In this document: positions 25,201 through 33,957 of the stretch, piece after piece | Numbering within the stretch: position 1 is the stretch's first letter | How the letters are laid out: each line of letters opens with the position of its first letter | DNA from: Gordonia jinhuaensis | GTDB lineage: Bacteria > Actinomycetota > Actinomycetes > Mycobacteriales > Mycobacteriaceae | Length of the DNA: 38,272 bases | Assembly (NCBI RefSeq): GCF_014639795.1 | Contig: NZ_BMGC01000014.1 | Span: forward strand, 50,215-88,486 | Direction of reading: 5' to 3' | Notes under the pieces: generated by a model | Seen by the model: the letters and a program-made list of their open reading frames with translations, nothing else | Database searches by the model: none | What the model was told of the DNA's origin: nothing | Position numbers and translations under genes: made by a program

Positions 25201-26253
25201 TCAGCCGATGCGTTCGATGGTGTAGCGCACCAGCGACGACATCGCCGTATGGGCTGGCCCCTCGGGCAGCCCCGCCAGTTCGTCGGTAGCCCGGTCGGCG
25301 TAGGTCTGCAGAGTCTTCCGAGTCATCGCCAGCCCCTCGGACTCGGTGAGCAGTGCCAGCGCCTCTGCCACGGCGGCGTCATCCTCGCCCAGTGCACGCG
25401 GGGAGCCGTCCTCGGCGACGAGCAGTTCACGCAGCCGGGTCGCCTCAGAACCCTCGTCGCGCAGCGCGTAGAGCACCGGCAACGTGTGCACCCCCTCGCG
25501 CAGGTCGGTTCCCGGGGTCTTCCCCGATTCACCCGAGGCCGAGCTGATGTCGATGATGTCGTCGGACACCTGAAAAGCCACGCCCACCGCGTCGCCGATG
25601 CGCGACAGTCGATCCACGTCGTCTGCGCCGGCGCCGGATGCACGCGAACCGAACCGGCCCGATGCCGCGATCAGCGAGCCGGTCTTCTCCCACACAGTGC
25701 GCAGATAGTGATCGACCGGATCCTGCTCGGCGCCCGCACCGACGGTCTCTCGCATCTGCCCGGTGACCAGTGCGGCCAACGTCTCGGCCACGATGCGCAC
25801 CGATTCGGGGCCGAGCGTGGACACCAGTCGCGAGGCGCGCGAGAAGAGGAAGTCACCGGCGAGGATCGCGACGCTGTTCCCCCATCGCGCATTCGCGCTC
25901 TGGGCGCCGCGGCGCATCGTCGCCTCGTCCATCACGTCGTCGTGGTAGAGCGTCGCGAGGTGGATCAGCTCCACCACCGCGGCGGCGGTGATCACGTCGT
26001 CGGAGTAGGGATCGGGCCCGAAATGTGCCGAGAGCACCGCGAACAGCGGGCGGAAACGCTTTCCCCCGGCCTTGGCCAGATGCGTCACCGCGGGGGTGAG
26101 GAGGTCGTCACCGGACGTCAATTCGCTCAGGATCAGGTCTTCCACCTTGCCCAGCGCTTCGGCGATGTCGGCGGAGAACGACTCGGTGCCCATCTCGAGC
26201 CCGGCGAACGTCGGCTGCACGGTGATCGCTCCATCCTCGACGGGGTCGGTCAC
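25201..26253 (-). CDS. grcC1: Polyprenyl diphosphate synthase (GrcC1-like)
   Basis: A 350-residue trans-isoprenyl diphosphate synthase that chains isopentenyl units, here probably for the menaquinone side chain given the adjacent menJ and menG. Family motifs: AGGKRFRPLFAVLSA, the first aspartate-rich motif LYHDDVMDEATMRRG, EKTGSLIAASGRFG, and the second motif FQVSDDIIDISS. The C-terminal GTDLREGVHTLP is typical. The GTG at 26253 is the best start by similarity, although it lacks a clear Shine-Dalgarno. It is divergent from menJ. It resembles Rv0562 of M. tuberculosis. Confidence 0.93.
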   Translation of the reverse strand: MTDPVEDGAITVQPTFAGLEMGTESFSADIAEALGKVEDLILSELTSGDDLLTPAVTHLAKAGGKRFRPLFAVLSAHFGPDPYSDDVITAAAVVELIHLATLYHDDVMDEATMRRGAQSANARWGNSVAILAGDFLFSRASRLVSTLGPESVRIVAETLAALVTGQMRETVGAGAEQDPVDHYLRTVWEKTGSLIAASGRFGSRASGAGADDVDRLSRIGDAVGVAFQVSDDIIDISSASGESGKTPGTDLREGVHTLPVLYALRDEGSEATRLRELLVAEDGSPRALGEDDAAVAEALALLTESEGLAMTRKTLQTYADRATDELAGLPEGPAHTAMSSLVRYTIERIG

Positions 26254-26310
26254 TCGGGGCCGACCATCTTTCGTGCAGCCTAATCGTTCGCCTCGACCCG
26301 GGTACATCGC

Positions 26311-26355
26311 AGCCCGCCGGGCGTGGTGCGCAAGAGCCCGCCGGGCATGGTGTGC
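26311..26355 (+). repeat. 21-bp direct repeat in the grcC1-menJ gap
   Basis: Copies at 26311-26331 and 26335-26355, identical at 19 of 21 positions, each containing GCCCGCCGGGC followed by TGGTG. The pair sits between the divergent grcC1 and menJ starts, so it could be a tandem operator or a small slippage duplication. Confidence 0.75.
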
Positions 26356-26419
26356 GACGACGCGACCTCAACCACCCACGGGCACCGTCCCCATGGCTTC
26401 CCGGCACCGACCGGCCCGC

Positions 26420-26425
26420 GATACT
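26420..26425 (+). promoter_or_regulatory. Candidate -10 of a leaderless menJ transcript
   Basis: GATACT ends six bases before the GTG start of menJ, and no Shine-Dalgarno is present. This spacing is that of leaderless actinobacterial genes, where transcription begins at the start codon. Confidence 0.4.
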
Positions 26426-26431
26426 GACAGG

Positions 26432-27679
26432 GTGAATGCGCCCAACCCCACCCGTCTGAGCACCGATGTCCTGGTCGTGGGGGCCGGACCCGCCGGATCG
26501 GCTGCGGCCATCCACCTGGCCCGCGCCGGACGCGACGTGCTGCTGGTGGACGCCTCGGCTTTCCCGCGCGACAAGACGTGCGGCGACGGGCTCACCCCGC
26601 GGGCGATCGCCGAACTCGACACGCTGGGCATGACCCCCTATCTGGCCGACCGCCCGCGTATCGAGGGTTTGCGGCTGCACGGTTGGGGTGCGACCGCCGA
26701 GATCCCCTGGCCGGGCGACGGACGTTTTCCGAATTGGGGGTCGGCGGTCCCGCGGATGGAATTCGACGATGCCCTGCGCCGCGAGGCGATGTCGGTCGGC
26801 GCGCGGATGATCACCGGCGCCAAGGCCACCGCGGTGTCGCGCGAGCGCGGGGCGGTCACGGCAGTGACGCTGCGCACCGCCACCGGCACGCTCGAGGTGC
26901 GTCCGCGTGCGCTGCTCGTCGCCGACGGTGTGCGCTCCCCGCTGGGCAAGATCCTCGGGCGGGACTGGCACCGCGACACCGCCTACGGCATCGCCGGCCG
27001 CGCCTACGCCACCTCCGACAACGCCGATACACCGTGGATGGGATCCCATCTGGAGTTGCGTGGTGAGGCAGGCGAGCCGCTGCCCGGATACGGGTGGGTG
27101 TTCCCACTGGGCAACGGTGTGGTCAACCTCGGCGTCGGCGCACTGGCCACCTCGAAACGACCGGCGCACGTGGCATTACGGCCGGTCCTCGACGCCTACG
27201 CGTCGTTGGTCAGCGAGGAGTGGGCGCTGACCGCCGCCCCCGTGCGACATGCATCGGCATTGCTGCCGATGGGCGGTGCGGTCTCGGGTGTGGCCGGACG
27301 CAACTGGATGCTGATCGGCGACGCAGCCGCATGCGTGAACCCGCTCAACGGCGAGGGGATCGACTACGCGCTGGAGACCGCACGGCTGGCCGCTGCACTG
27401 GTCGACGAACCCGACCTCACCCAGATCTGGCCGCAGACACTTCGAAGTCATTACGGGACAGCATTTTCGGCTGCACGTCGACTCGCCGGCCTATTGACCC
27501 TGCCGCATACCGTAGCGGCGCTGGGTCGGGTGGGCCTGCGTTCGCCGGCGTTGATGGCGATGGTCGTGCGGGTGATGGGTAACCTCATCACCCCTGAGGA
27601 CTCCGACCTGCTCGCCCGCGCGTGGCGCACTGTCGGGGCGGCATCGACGCGTCTGGACTCCCGCCCACCGTTCGATTAG
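26432..27679 (+). CDS. menJ: Menaquinone reductase (geranylgeranyl reductase family)
   Basis: A 415-residue FAD-dependent reductase. The N-terminal FAD motif is VLVVGAGPAGSAAAIHLARA. CGDGLTPRAIAEL follows near residue 50, typical of geranylgeranyl reductases, and GDAAACVNPLNGEGIDYALE near residue 292 is the second flavin-binding motif. It resembles M. tuberculosis Rv0561c (MenJ), which saturates one isoprene unit of menaquinone to give MK-9(II-H2). The position next to a polyprenyl synthase and menG supports that role. The start codon is GTG, chosen because family similarity begins there. It converges on menG. Confidence 0.92.
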   Translation: MNAPNPTRLSTDVLVVGAGPAGSAAAIHLARAGRDVLLVDASAFPRDKTCGDGLTPRAIAELDTLGMTPYLADRPRIEGLRLHGWGATAEIPWPGDGRFPNWGSAVPRMEFDDALRREAMSVGARMITGAKATAVSRERGAVTAVTLRTATGTLEVRPRALLVADGVRSPLGKILGRDWHRDTAYGIAGRAYATSDNADTPWMGSHLELRGEAGEPLPGYGWVFPLGNGVVNLGVGALATSKRPAHVALRPVLDAYASLVSEEWALTAAPVRHASALLPMGGAVSGVAGRNWMLIGDAAACVNPLNGEGIDYALETARLAAALVDEPDLTQIWPQTLRSHYGTAFSAARRLAGLLTLPHTVAALGRVGLRSPALMAMVVRVMGNLITPEDSDLLARAWRTVGAASTRLDSRPPFD

Positions 27680-27755
27680 CCTGCGCCGCAACGGGAATAG
27701 GCATCGCTGCGAGCGCAGGCGGACGTCTGCCCGTTCGCGCCTCGGGCCGAGACGA

Positions 27756-28442
27756 TCAGCGAACCGCGCAGTGCAATGCGGCGATACCGCCGGTCAGGTT
27801 GCGCCAGCGGACCCGCCGCAAACCTGCATTCTCGAGTTTCGCCGCGAGCTCCGGCTGGTCGGGCCACTCGCGGATCGATTCGGCCAGATACACATAGGCG
27901 TCGGGATTGGAGGCCACCGCGCGCGCCACCGCGGGCAGCGCCTTCATCAGGTATTCCATGTAGACCACCCGGAACGGCGTGAAGGTCGGGGTGGAGAATT
28001 CGCAGATCGCCAGTCGCCCACCGGGTTTGAGAACTCGTCGCAGTTCACCGAGCGCCTGGTCGACGTCGTTGACGTTACGCAGACCGAATGAGATGGTCGC
28101 CGCGTCGAAGCTCTCCGAGGCGAACGGTAGATGCAGTGCGTCGGCGGCCACCTTGGGTACGTCGCGTGCGGCACCCGCCTTGAGCATGCCGAGCGAGAAG
28201 TCCGCTGCGATGCAATGGGCACCCGAGCGCGCCAGCTCCACCGTCGACACCGCCGTCCCGGCCGCGAGGTCGAGCACAACATCGCCGGGTTCGAGCGCCA
28301 GGGCGCGCTGGGTGGCGCGCCGCCAGAGCTTGTCCTGCCCGAACGACAGCACGGTGTTGGTGATGTCGTAGCGCCGGGCGACCTTGTCGAACATCGCCGC
28401 GACTTCCTCTGGCTGCTTGTCCAGGGTTGCTCTCGTCGTCAC
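27756..28442 (-). CDS. menG: Demethylmenaquinone methyltransferase
   Basis: A 228-residue SAM-dependent methyltransferase of the UbiE/MenG family, catalysing the last ring methylation in menaquinone synthesis. It begins near [20 protein letters not shown], the family signature. Motif I is [30 protein letters not shown] is the second signature, followed by [15 protein letters not shown] start. Length is normal. The gene lies between menJ and a mannosyltransferase gene, as in M. tuberculosis (Rv0557-Rv0561c), but without the small genes found there. Confidence 0.95.
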   Translation of the reverse strand: MTTRATLDKQPEEVAAMFDKVARRYDITNTVLSFGQDKLWRRATQRALALEPGDVVLDLAAGTAVSTVELARSGAHCIAADFSLGMLKAGAARDVPKVAADALHLPFASESFDAATISFGLRNVNDVDQALGELRRVLKPGGRLAICEFSTPTFTPFRVVYMEYLMKALPAVARAVASNPDAYVYLAESIREWPDQPELAAKLENAGLRRVRWRNLTGGIAALHCAVR

Positions 28443-28574
28443 GGCATCACCCTACTCGGCGGCGATGCCGGCACTGAGGTCTCGCCCGTCCCCCGCCGTC
28501 CCCGCGTCCCCCGCCTCCGAGCCCAGCCGGTCTGCGCTCCCCGGCGCAGCCGGGCCTGCCACCTCGTGGCCTGA

Positions 28575-29741
28575 TCACCCCGCGCGCGTGTGCGTATCGA
28601 CGTCGCGGACGCGGCGACCGTTAGCCGCCGCCCGCGCGATCACCGTCCGATAGTGGTCGAGCAGCTCGTCGCAGATCGCCGGCCAGGTCCGCTCGGCGAC
28701 CGACCGCCGCGCCGCCGCGCCGAACCCCGCGCGGATCACATCGTCGGCCAGTACGTCAATGGCCGGGCCGAGCCGCTGCGAGAAGTCCTCGACGGGCAGC
28801 AGATAGCCGGTGCGGCAGTGGCCGATGAGGTCGCGCGGGCCGCCTGCGTCGGGTCCGATCACCGCGACACCGCTGGCCAGCGCCTCTTGGACGGCCTGAC
28901 AGAACGTCTCGTGTTCGCCGGCATGGACGAACACATCGAAACTCGCATACGCCGTGGCGAGTTCCTCGCCCGTGAGCGCACCGGTGAACACCGCCGAGGG
29001 CATCAGCCGCTGCAGCCGGCCACGCTCGGGTCCCTCACCCACGATCACCAGCGACACATCGTCTCGATCTGCCAGTACGGCCAGTCGCTCCACATGTTTC
29101 TCCGGAGCCAACCGACCGACGAATCCCACCACCAGGCGTCCGCGCGACCAGTTGTCGTGAAGTACCGCATCGCGCCGTCCCGGGTGGAACAGGTTCGCGT
29201 CGACTCCGCGACCCCACCGATGGACGCGCGGAATACCTTGACCACGAAGGGCTTTCACCGACTCGGTCGACGGCGCCAGCGTGCGGTCGGCCATCCGGTG
29301 CACTCGGCGCGTCCACGACCAGGCCGCCCGCGCGGTCAGTCCCATGCCGTAGCTGGCGGCGAATCCGGCCACATCGGTCTGGAACACCGCGACCGTCGGG
29401 ATGCCCAGACTCCGTGCGGCGTAGACGCCCGCACCGCCCACCACGAAGGGTGATGCGAGATGCACGATGTCGGGGTCGAAGTCGGCCAGCACCGAGCGCA
29501 TCGACCAGCTCGGCACGCCCACCGGCAGCGACGACACCTTGGGCACCCGCACCGACGGCATCAGATACACCGGCGTGGGGCCCAGCTCAGTCGGCGCCTG
29601 ACGCGCCCGGCCCGGGGCATCGGGGGCGATCACGATCACCTCATGGCCGGTGCGCTGCAGATGCTCCACCACACGCAGCACCGAGTTCACCACACCGTTG
29701 ACATGCGGGAGAAAGCTCTCCGCGACAATGGCCACTCGCAC
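28575..29741 (-). CDS. mgtA: GDP-mannose-dependent alpha-mannosyltransferase (MgtA-like)
   Basis: A 388-residue GT4 family glycosyltransferase. The N-terminal acceptor domain starts [20 protein letters not shown]. The donor domain has [18 protein letters not shown] and the GT4 motif [20 protein letters not shown], which contains the two conserved glutamates. It resembles M. tuberculosis Rv0557 (MgtA, earlier called PimB), which adds mannose to a glucuronosyl diacylglycerol acceptor in lipoglycan synthesis. It is likely at the inner face of the cytoplasmic membrane. GTG start. The 132 bases between it and menG hold only short C/G-rich runs. Confidence 0.88.
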   Translation of the reverse strand: MRVAIVAESFLPHVNGVVNSVLRVVEHLQRTGHEVIVIAPDAPGRARQAPTELGPTPVYLMPSVRVPKVSSLPVGVPSWSMRSVLADFDPDIVHLASPFVVGGAGVYAARSLGIPTVAVFQTDVAGFAASYGMGLTARAAWSWTRRVHRMADRTLAPSTESVKALRGQGIPRVHRWGRGVDANLFHPGRRDAVLHDNWSRGRLVVGFVGRLAPEKHVERLAVLADRDDVSLVIVGEGPERGRLQRLMPSAVFTGALTGEELATAYASFDVFVHAGEHETFCQAVQEALASGVAVIGPDAGGPRDLIGHCRTGYLLPVEDFSQRLGPAIDVLADDVIRAGFGAAARRSVAERTWPAICDELLDHYRTVIARAAANGRRVRDVDTHTRAG

Positions 29742-29867
29742 CCATCGAGTGTCACCCTCACAGGCGTCACCGCAGCGGCTTCGACGTTACCGATCTCCGA
29801 AACCTGCGTGAATGCCACGAAGCGCCCGCCGGATTCGAGCCGTTCGCCGGACCGGAGCCTCGGACGC

Positions 29868-30458
29868 TCAGGCCGGGGTCGACTCCGCATCTGTCACCGG
29901 CTCGCCGGTCTGTGTGCCGGCGGACTCCGCATCGGTGGCGGGCTCTCCGGATTCCGGGGCGCCAGACCGGTCCTCGGGCGCCTCGGGTGCCTCGGCCGTC
30001 GCGGAGTCTGCCTCAGGCCCCTCCGATGGCCGCGCCGGACGCCGCCGGGCGAATTCGGCCAGGGCGACCATCACCGCACCGATCACCAGCCAGCTGATCA
30101 CCGTGACCGAGATCGCCGGTCGCCACGCCAGCTCGGCACCGCGGCCGGCCACCCGCACCACATCGGGATTGCGCGAGTCGTATTCCACACTGATGCGCTG
30201 TCCGGTGGTCAGGTGGGTGGGATAGAGGACACCGAGGCGCGGGTTGTGAACCTGGCCGTCAGCGGCGACGAAACTCACCGCAGATTTGAACCGCCCCGCC
30301 GACACGACATCGGCGATCGCGGTCTCCTTGTGCTGGTTGATGCGATGGTCATCGAGATAGCAGCCGCCGACCATGATCCCCATCATCACCGTCACCACCA
30401 CGCCGAGCGCGACCAGCAGGACCTGCCAGCGTCTCAGGATGGTGCGATTCACGTGCAC
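29868..30458 (-). CDS. DUF3592 membrane protein
   Basis: A 196-residue protein with two membrane helices (VLLVALGVVVTVMMGIMVGG at about 13-32, and ISVTVISWLVIGAVMVALAE at about 116-135). Between them lies an extracytoplasmic beta-type domain (ADVVSAGRFKSAVSFV; GQRISVEYDSRNPDVVRVAG) typical of DUF3592. The last 55 residues are an acidic, Pro/Ala/Glu-rich tail without obvious fold. It resembles M. tuberculosis Rv0556, which lies at the same place next to mgtA. The function is unknown. The exact GTG start is uncertain, since two in-frame GTG codons lie close together. Confidence 0.8.
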   Translation of the reverse strand: MHVNRTILRRWQVLLVALGVVVTVMMGIMVGGCYLDDHRINQHKETAIADVVSAGRFKSAVSFVAADGQVHNPRLGVLYPTHLTTGQRISVEYDSRNPDVVRVAGRGAELAWRPAISVTVISWLVIGAVMVALAEFARRRPARPSEGPEADSATAEAPEAPEDRSGAPESGEPATDAESAGTQTGEPVTDAESTPA

Positions 30459-30612
30459 GAGGATAACCGCGGCGGTTGTCGTGATCGGTCAGGCGTCTGC
30501 GCGCGGTACGGCACCCGCGCCACCGGTTTCACACCTGTCACACCGGGTCGCAGATGACGATCCTGTTTCGCCGCATCGCCTCACCGGGCTCCGGCACGGT
30601 AGCGTCGAGCAC

Positions 30613-31338
30613 GTGATTGGACTGCCTGACGACATCAAGGTCGCCCTGTTCGACCTCGACGGCGTGCTGACCAGCACCGCAGCCGTACATCGGAAAGCGT
30701 GGAAGCAAGCATTCGACGATTACCTGTCGCACCTCGACGCCGGTGCCTACTCGGCACATTCGCGGCGTCCGTTCACCGATGACGACTACCTCACCTACGT
30801 CGACGGCCGCCCGCGCGCCGATGGGGTCCGCGCCTTCCTGCAGTCCCGCGGGCTGGACTTCGACGACGACACCGTCGATCAGATCGGCACCGAGAAGAAC
30901 CAGCTGTTCCTCGATGCGGTCGATCGCGGCGAGGTCGAACCCTATCCGGGGTCGGTGCGTTATCTCGACGCCTGCCGCGACGCCGGCATCGGCATCGCGG
31001 TGGTGACCTCCTCGCGCAACGGTGTCGCGGTGCTCGTCGCGGCCGATCTCATCGATTACGCGAGCAAGCGCATCGACGGCAACGAGATCGCGGCCCGTCA
31101 CCTCAAGGGCAAACCGGCGCCCGATTCCTATCTCGAGGGCGCCAAGGAGATGGACGTCGATCCGGCACACGCCGCGGTCTTCGAAGACGCCATCTCCGGA
31201 CTGCAGGCCGGTCGCGCCGGCCATTTCGGATACGTGGTGGGCGTCAACCGCGAGGAGACCGAGGAGCATGCGCAGACGATGCGCGACGCGGGCGCCGATG
31301 TGGTGGTCAATGATCTCGCCGATCTGTTGGAGGGCTGA
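30613..31338 (+). CDS. Beta-phosphoglucomutase-like HAD hydrolase
   Basis: A 241-residue HAD-superfamily protein. Motif I is VALFDLDGVLTSTAAVH, with the nucleophile and acid/base aspartates at about 14 and 16; motif II is VVTSSRNG, motif III GKPAPDSYLEGAKEM and motif IV FEDAISGLQAG. The cap domain lies between residues 20 and 100. It should interconvert beta-glucose 1-phosphate and glucose 6-phosphate, which is the product of the GH65 phosphorylase encoded next. The two genes overlap by one base (TGATG), so they are coupled. The pair resembles Rv3400-Rv3401 of M. tuberculosis. GTG start by similarity; the ribosome binding site is weak. Confidence 0.87.
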   Translation: MIGLPDDIKVALFDLDGVLTSTAAVHRKAWKQAFDDYLSHLDAGAYSAHSRRPFTDDDYLTYVDGRPRADGVRAFLQSRGLDFDDDTVDQIGTEKNQLFLDAVDRGEVEPYPGSVRYLDACRDAGIGIAVVTSSRNGVAVLVAADLIDYASKRIDGNEIAARHLKGKPAPDSYLEGAKEMDVDPAHAAVFEDAISGLQAGRAGHFGYVVGVNREETEEHAQTMRDAGADVVVNDLADLLEG

Positions 31339-33677
31339 TGTTCGGGTTCGAGGTTGATCCCTGGCAACTACGTTGGAACGAACTCGATGCCGAGCAGATC
31401 CCGCGCACCGAGTCGTTGTTCGCACTGTCCAACGGGCACATTGGGATGCGCGGCTCGCTGGAGGAGGGTGAGCCGATCGGCGAACCCGGCACCTATCTCA
31501 ACGGTCTCTACGAGTTGCGTGCGCTCCCCTATGCCGAGAGTGGTTACGGCTACCCCGAATCGGGGCAGACCATCATCAACGTGACCGACGGCAAGATCAT
31601 CCGACTGCTCGTCGAGGACGAGCCGATGGACCTGCGCTACGGCCGCACACTCGAACACACCAGAACACTCGACCTGCGTTCGGGCACGCTGCGTCGCACC
31701 ACCGTGTGGGAATCGCCTGTGGGACACAAGGTTCGGATCAGCACCGAGCGCTTGGTGTCGTTCACCAACCGCGCCATCGCCGCCATCAAATACGAGGTCG
31801 AGGCGCTCGACGACAACCTCAAGATCGTGATCCAATCCGACCTGCTCGCCAACGAGCCGATCGGTAAATTCGCCAAGGACCCGCGGCTCGCGGAGATGCC
31901 CGAGGCACCCCTGGTCAACGATTTCGCGACCAGTCGCAACCGGTGGGCGGTGCTGGTGCACCACACCAAGATGTCGGGACTGCGCGTGGCTGCGGGTATG
32001 GACCACGAGTGGGAACTGCCCTCCACCGGTGAGAGTTTCGTGCGCAGCGAGGGTGATCTCGCGCGCCTGACCCTGGCCGCCCATGTTCCGCAGGGACGCA
32101 AGCTCTCCCTCACCAAGTACATCGGCTACGGCTGGTCGGCGCGTCGGTCGGTGCCTGCAGTGCGTGCACAGGTCGACGCGGCACTGGCGATGGCCATGGA
32201 AGTCGGCTGGGACACACTGCTTTCTGAGCAGCGCAGCTACCTCGACGATTTCTGGCGCGACGCCGACGTGGAGCTCGAGGGCGACGCCGAACTACAGCAG
32301 GCCGTGCGCTTCGCGATGTTCCACGTGTTGCAGGCCGGGGCGCGCGGTGAGGCCCGGTCGATCGGCGCGAAGGGTCTCACCGGGTCGGGTTACGACGGTC
32401 ACACCTTCTGGGACACCGAGACCTTCGTGCTCCCCGTGCTCACCTACACCTCCCCCGCCGCGGCGCGAGAAGTGTTGCGCTGGCGCCATTCGACGCTGGA
32501 CAAGGCCCGCAATCGCGCCTCCGAACTCGGCCAGTTCGGCGCCATGTTCCCGTGGCGATCGATCAACGGCGACGAGTGTTCGAGTTACTGGCCGGCCGGT
32601 ACCGCTGCGGTGCACATCACCGCCGACATCGCGCACGCGACTGCGAAGTACCTCAACGCCACCCACGACAAGGAATTCGAGGCCGAATGTGGTCTCGAGC
32701 TGCTCGTGGAGTGTGCGCGGCTGTGGTTGTCGGTGGGACATTTCGACGGTAACGGACGATTCCGCATCGACGGCATCACCGGCCCCGACGAGTACACCGC
32801 GGTGGTCAACAACAACGTCTACACCAACCTGATGGCAGAGCAGAACCTTCGTGACGCTGCGGCGGTGTGCAGCCGAAACCCCGACCTGGCAAGGGAATTC
32901 GGCGTGACGGTGGAAGAGATCGCCGACTGGGAGATCCGCGCCGAGCGAATCTTTTTGCCCTACAACGAGACACTCGGCGTGCACGAACAGTCCGAGGAGT
33001 TCACCCAGCTCAAGGAGTGGGACTTCGAGGCATCCAAGGACAAATACCCGCTGCTGTTGAACTATCCGTATTTCGACCTGTACCGCAAGCAGGTAGTCAA
33101 ACAGGCCGATCTCGTTCTCGCACTGTATCTTCGGGGCGACGCGTTCACCCCTGAGGAGAAGCGTCGCAACTTCGACTACTACGAGCGCATCACCGTGCGC
33201 GACTCGTCGTTGTCCGCGTGGTCGCAGGGCGTGATGGCCGCCGAGGTCGGCTACCTCGACCTCGCCTACGACTATCTGGTCGAGACCGCATTCACCGATC
33301 TGCACGACATTCACAACAACGTCGCCGCGGGTCTGCACATCGCGGCGATGGCCGGAACCTGGCTCGGCTGTGTCGCCGGCTTCGGTGGTATGCGCGACTA
33401 CGACGGCAACATCACCTTCGCCCCGCGCCTGCCCCCGCGGATCACCTACCTCTCGTTCCGCATGCTGGTCGGCGGCAGCAAGATCCTCGTCGCCATCGAC
33501 GGCGACAACACGATCTACCGGTTGCTCTTCGGGCCGCCCGTCACGTTGAAGCATCACGGCGAGGAGTTCGAGCTCGACGGTCATCCCGTGACCCTCCCGA
33601 TCCCCCCGCTGACCCCGCACGAACCCCCCGCCCAACCCATCGGCCGTGAGCCCTACCGCCGCAGCGAGCTGCGGTAG
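31338..33677 (+). CDS. Glycoside hydrolase family 65 disaccharide phosphorylase
   Basis: A 779-residue GH65 protein of normal length, with an N-terminal beta-sandwich (1-270), an (alpha/alpha)6 catalytic barrel (about 300-680) and a C-terminal beta domain. Key segments: GLTGSGYDGHTFWDTETFVL in the active site, and ITGPDEYTAVVNNNVYTN, with the catalytic general acid at Glu485. KQADLVLALYL and the substrate-binding ITVRDSSLSAWSQGVM follow. It phosphorolyses an alpha-glucosyl disaccharide (maltose, trehalose or kojibiose) giving beta-glucose 1-phosphate for the upstream mutase. Which disaccharide cannot be decided by eye. ATG start. It is followed by the second intergenic repeat array. Confidence 0.92.
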   Translation: MFGFEVDPWQLRWNELDAEQIPRTESLFALSNGHIGMRGSLEEGEPIGEPGTYLNGLYELRALPYAESGYGYPESGQTIINVTDGKIIRLLVEDEPMDLRYGRTLEHTRTLDLRSGTLRRTTVWESPVGHKVRISTERLVSFTNRAIAAIKYEVEALDDNLKIVIQSDLLANEPIGKFAKDPRLAEMPEAPLVNDFATSRNRWAVLVHHTKMSGLRVAAGMDHEWELPSTGESFVRSEGDLARLTLAAHVPQGRKLSLTKYIGYGWSARRSVPAVRAQVDAALAMAMEVGWDTLLSEQRSYLDDFWRDADVELEGDAELQQAVRFAMFHVLQAGARGEARSIGAKGLTGSGYDGHTFWDTETFVLPVLTYTSPAAAREVLRWRHSTLDKARNRASELGQFGAMFPWRSINGDECSSYWPAGTAAVHITADIAHATAKYLNATHDKEFEAECGLELLVECARLWLSVGHFDGNGRFRIDGITGPDEYTAVVNNNVYTNLMAEQNLRDAAAVCSRNPDLAREFGVTVEEIADWEIRAERIFLPYNETLGVHEQSEEFTQLKEWDFEASKDKYPLLLNYPYFDLYRKQVVKQADLVLALYLRGDAFTPEEKRRNFDYYERITVRDSSLSAWSQGVMAAEVGYLDLAYDYLVETAFTDLHDIHNNVAAGLHIAAMAGTWLGCVAGFGGMRDYDGNITFAPRLPPRITYLSFRMLVGGSKILVAIDGDNTIYRLLFGPPVTLKHHGEEFELDGHPVTLPIPPLTPHEPPAQPIGREPYRRSELR

Positions 33678-33702
33678 GGGCAGCCGCGTCGCCGCCGCCG
33701 CG

Positions 33703-33957
33703 GAACTGGTTGCGTTTGCGCGTGGTCGCTCGCGGAACTGGTTGCGTTTACGTGTGGCCGCTCCAGAACTGGTTGCGTTTACGTGTGGTCGCCCCAGAAC
33801 TGGTTGCGTTCGCACACACGCAGCCAGTTCTCACCAACGCAACCATTGCAAAGGATGCGTCCATCAGAACTGGCTGCGTTCACGCAAACGCAACCAGTTT
33901 TGACCGACGCAACCAGTTCACCCAAACGCAACCAGTTCACGACAACGCAACCAGTTC
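33703..33957. repeat. Intergenic repeat array 2 (GAACTGGTYGCG family)
   Basis: Ten copies between the converging GH65 and menD genes. Forward copies start at 33703, 33735, 33766, 33797 and 33867; reverse copies at 33819, 33889, 33908, 33927 and 33946. The left arm has a 31-32-base period and the right arm an exact 19-base period. A 60-bp core module at 33819-33878 has CATTGCAAAGG at 33844-33854 with the same 25 and 23-base offsets as both modules of array 1. The last reverse copy contributes the TGA stop of menD. Open frames here are artefacts. Confidence 0.92.

Noticed and set aside
32292-33815. 507-residue minus-strand frame antisense to the GH65 gene
   Set aside because: Shadow of a recognised enzyme; starts inside the repeat array and shows no domain.
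33646-33903. Open frames over repeat array 2
   Set aside because: Repeat-derived translation with the same recurring words and no independent gene signal.
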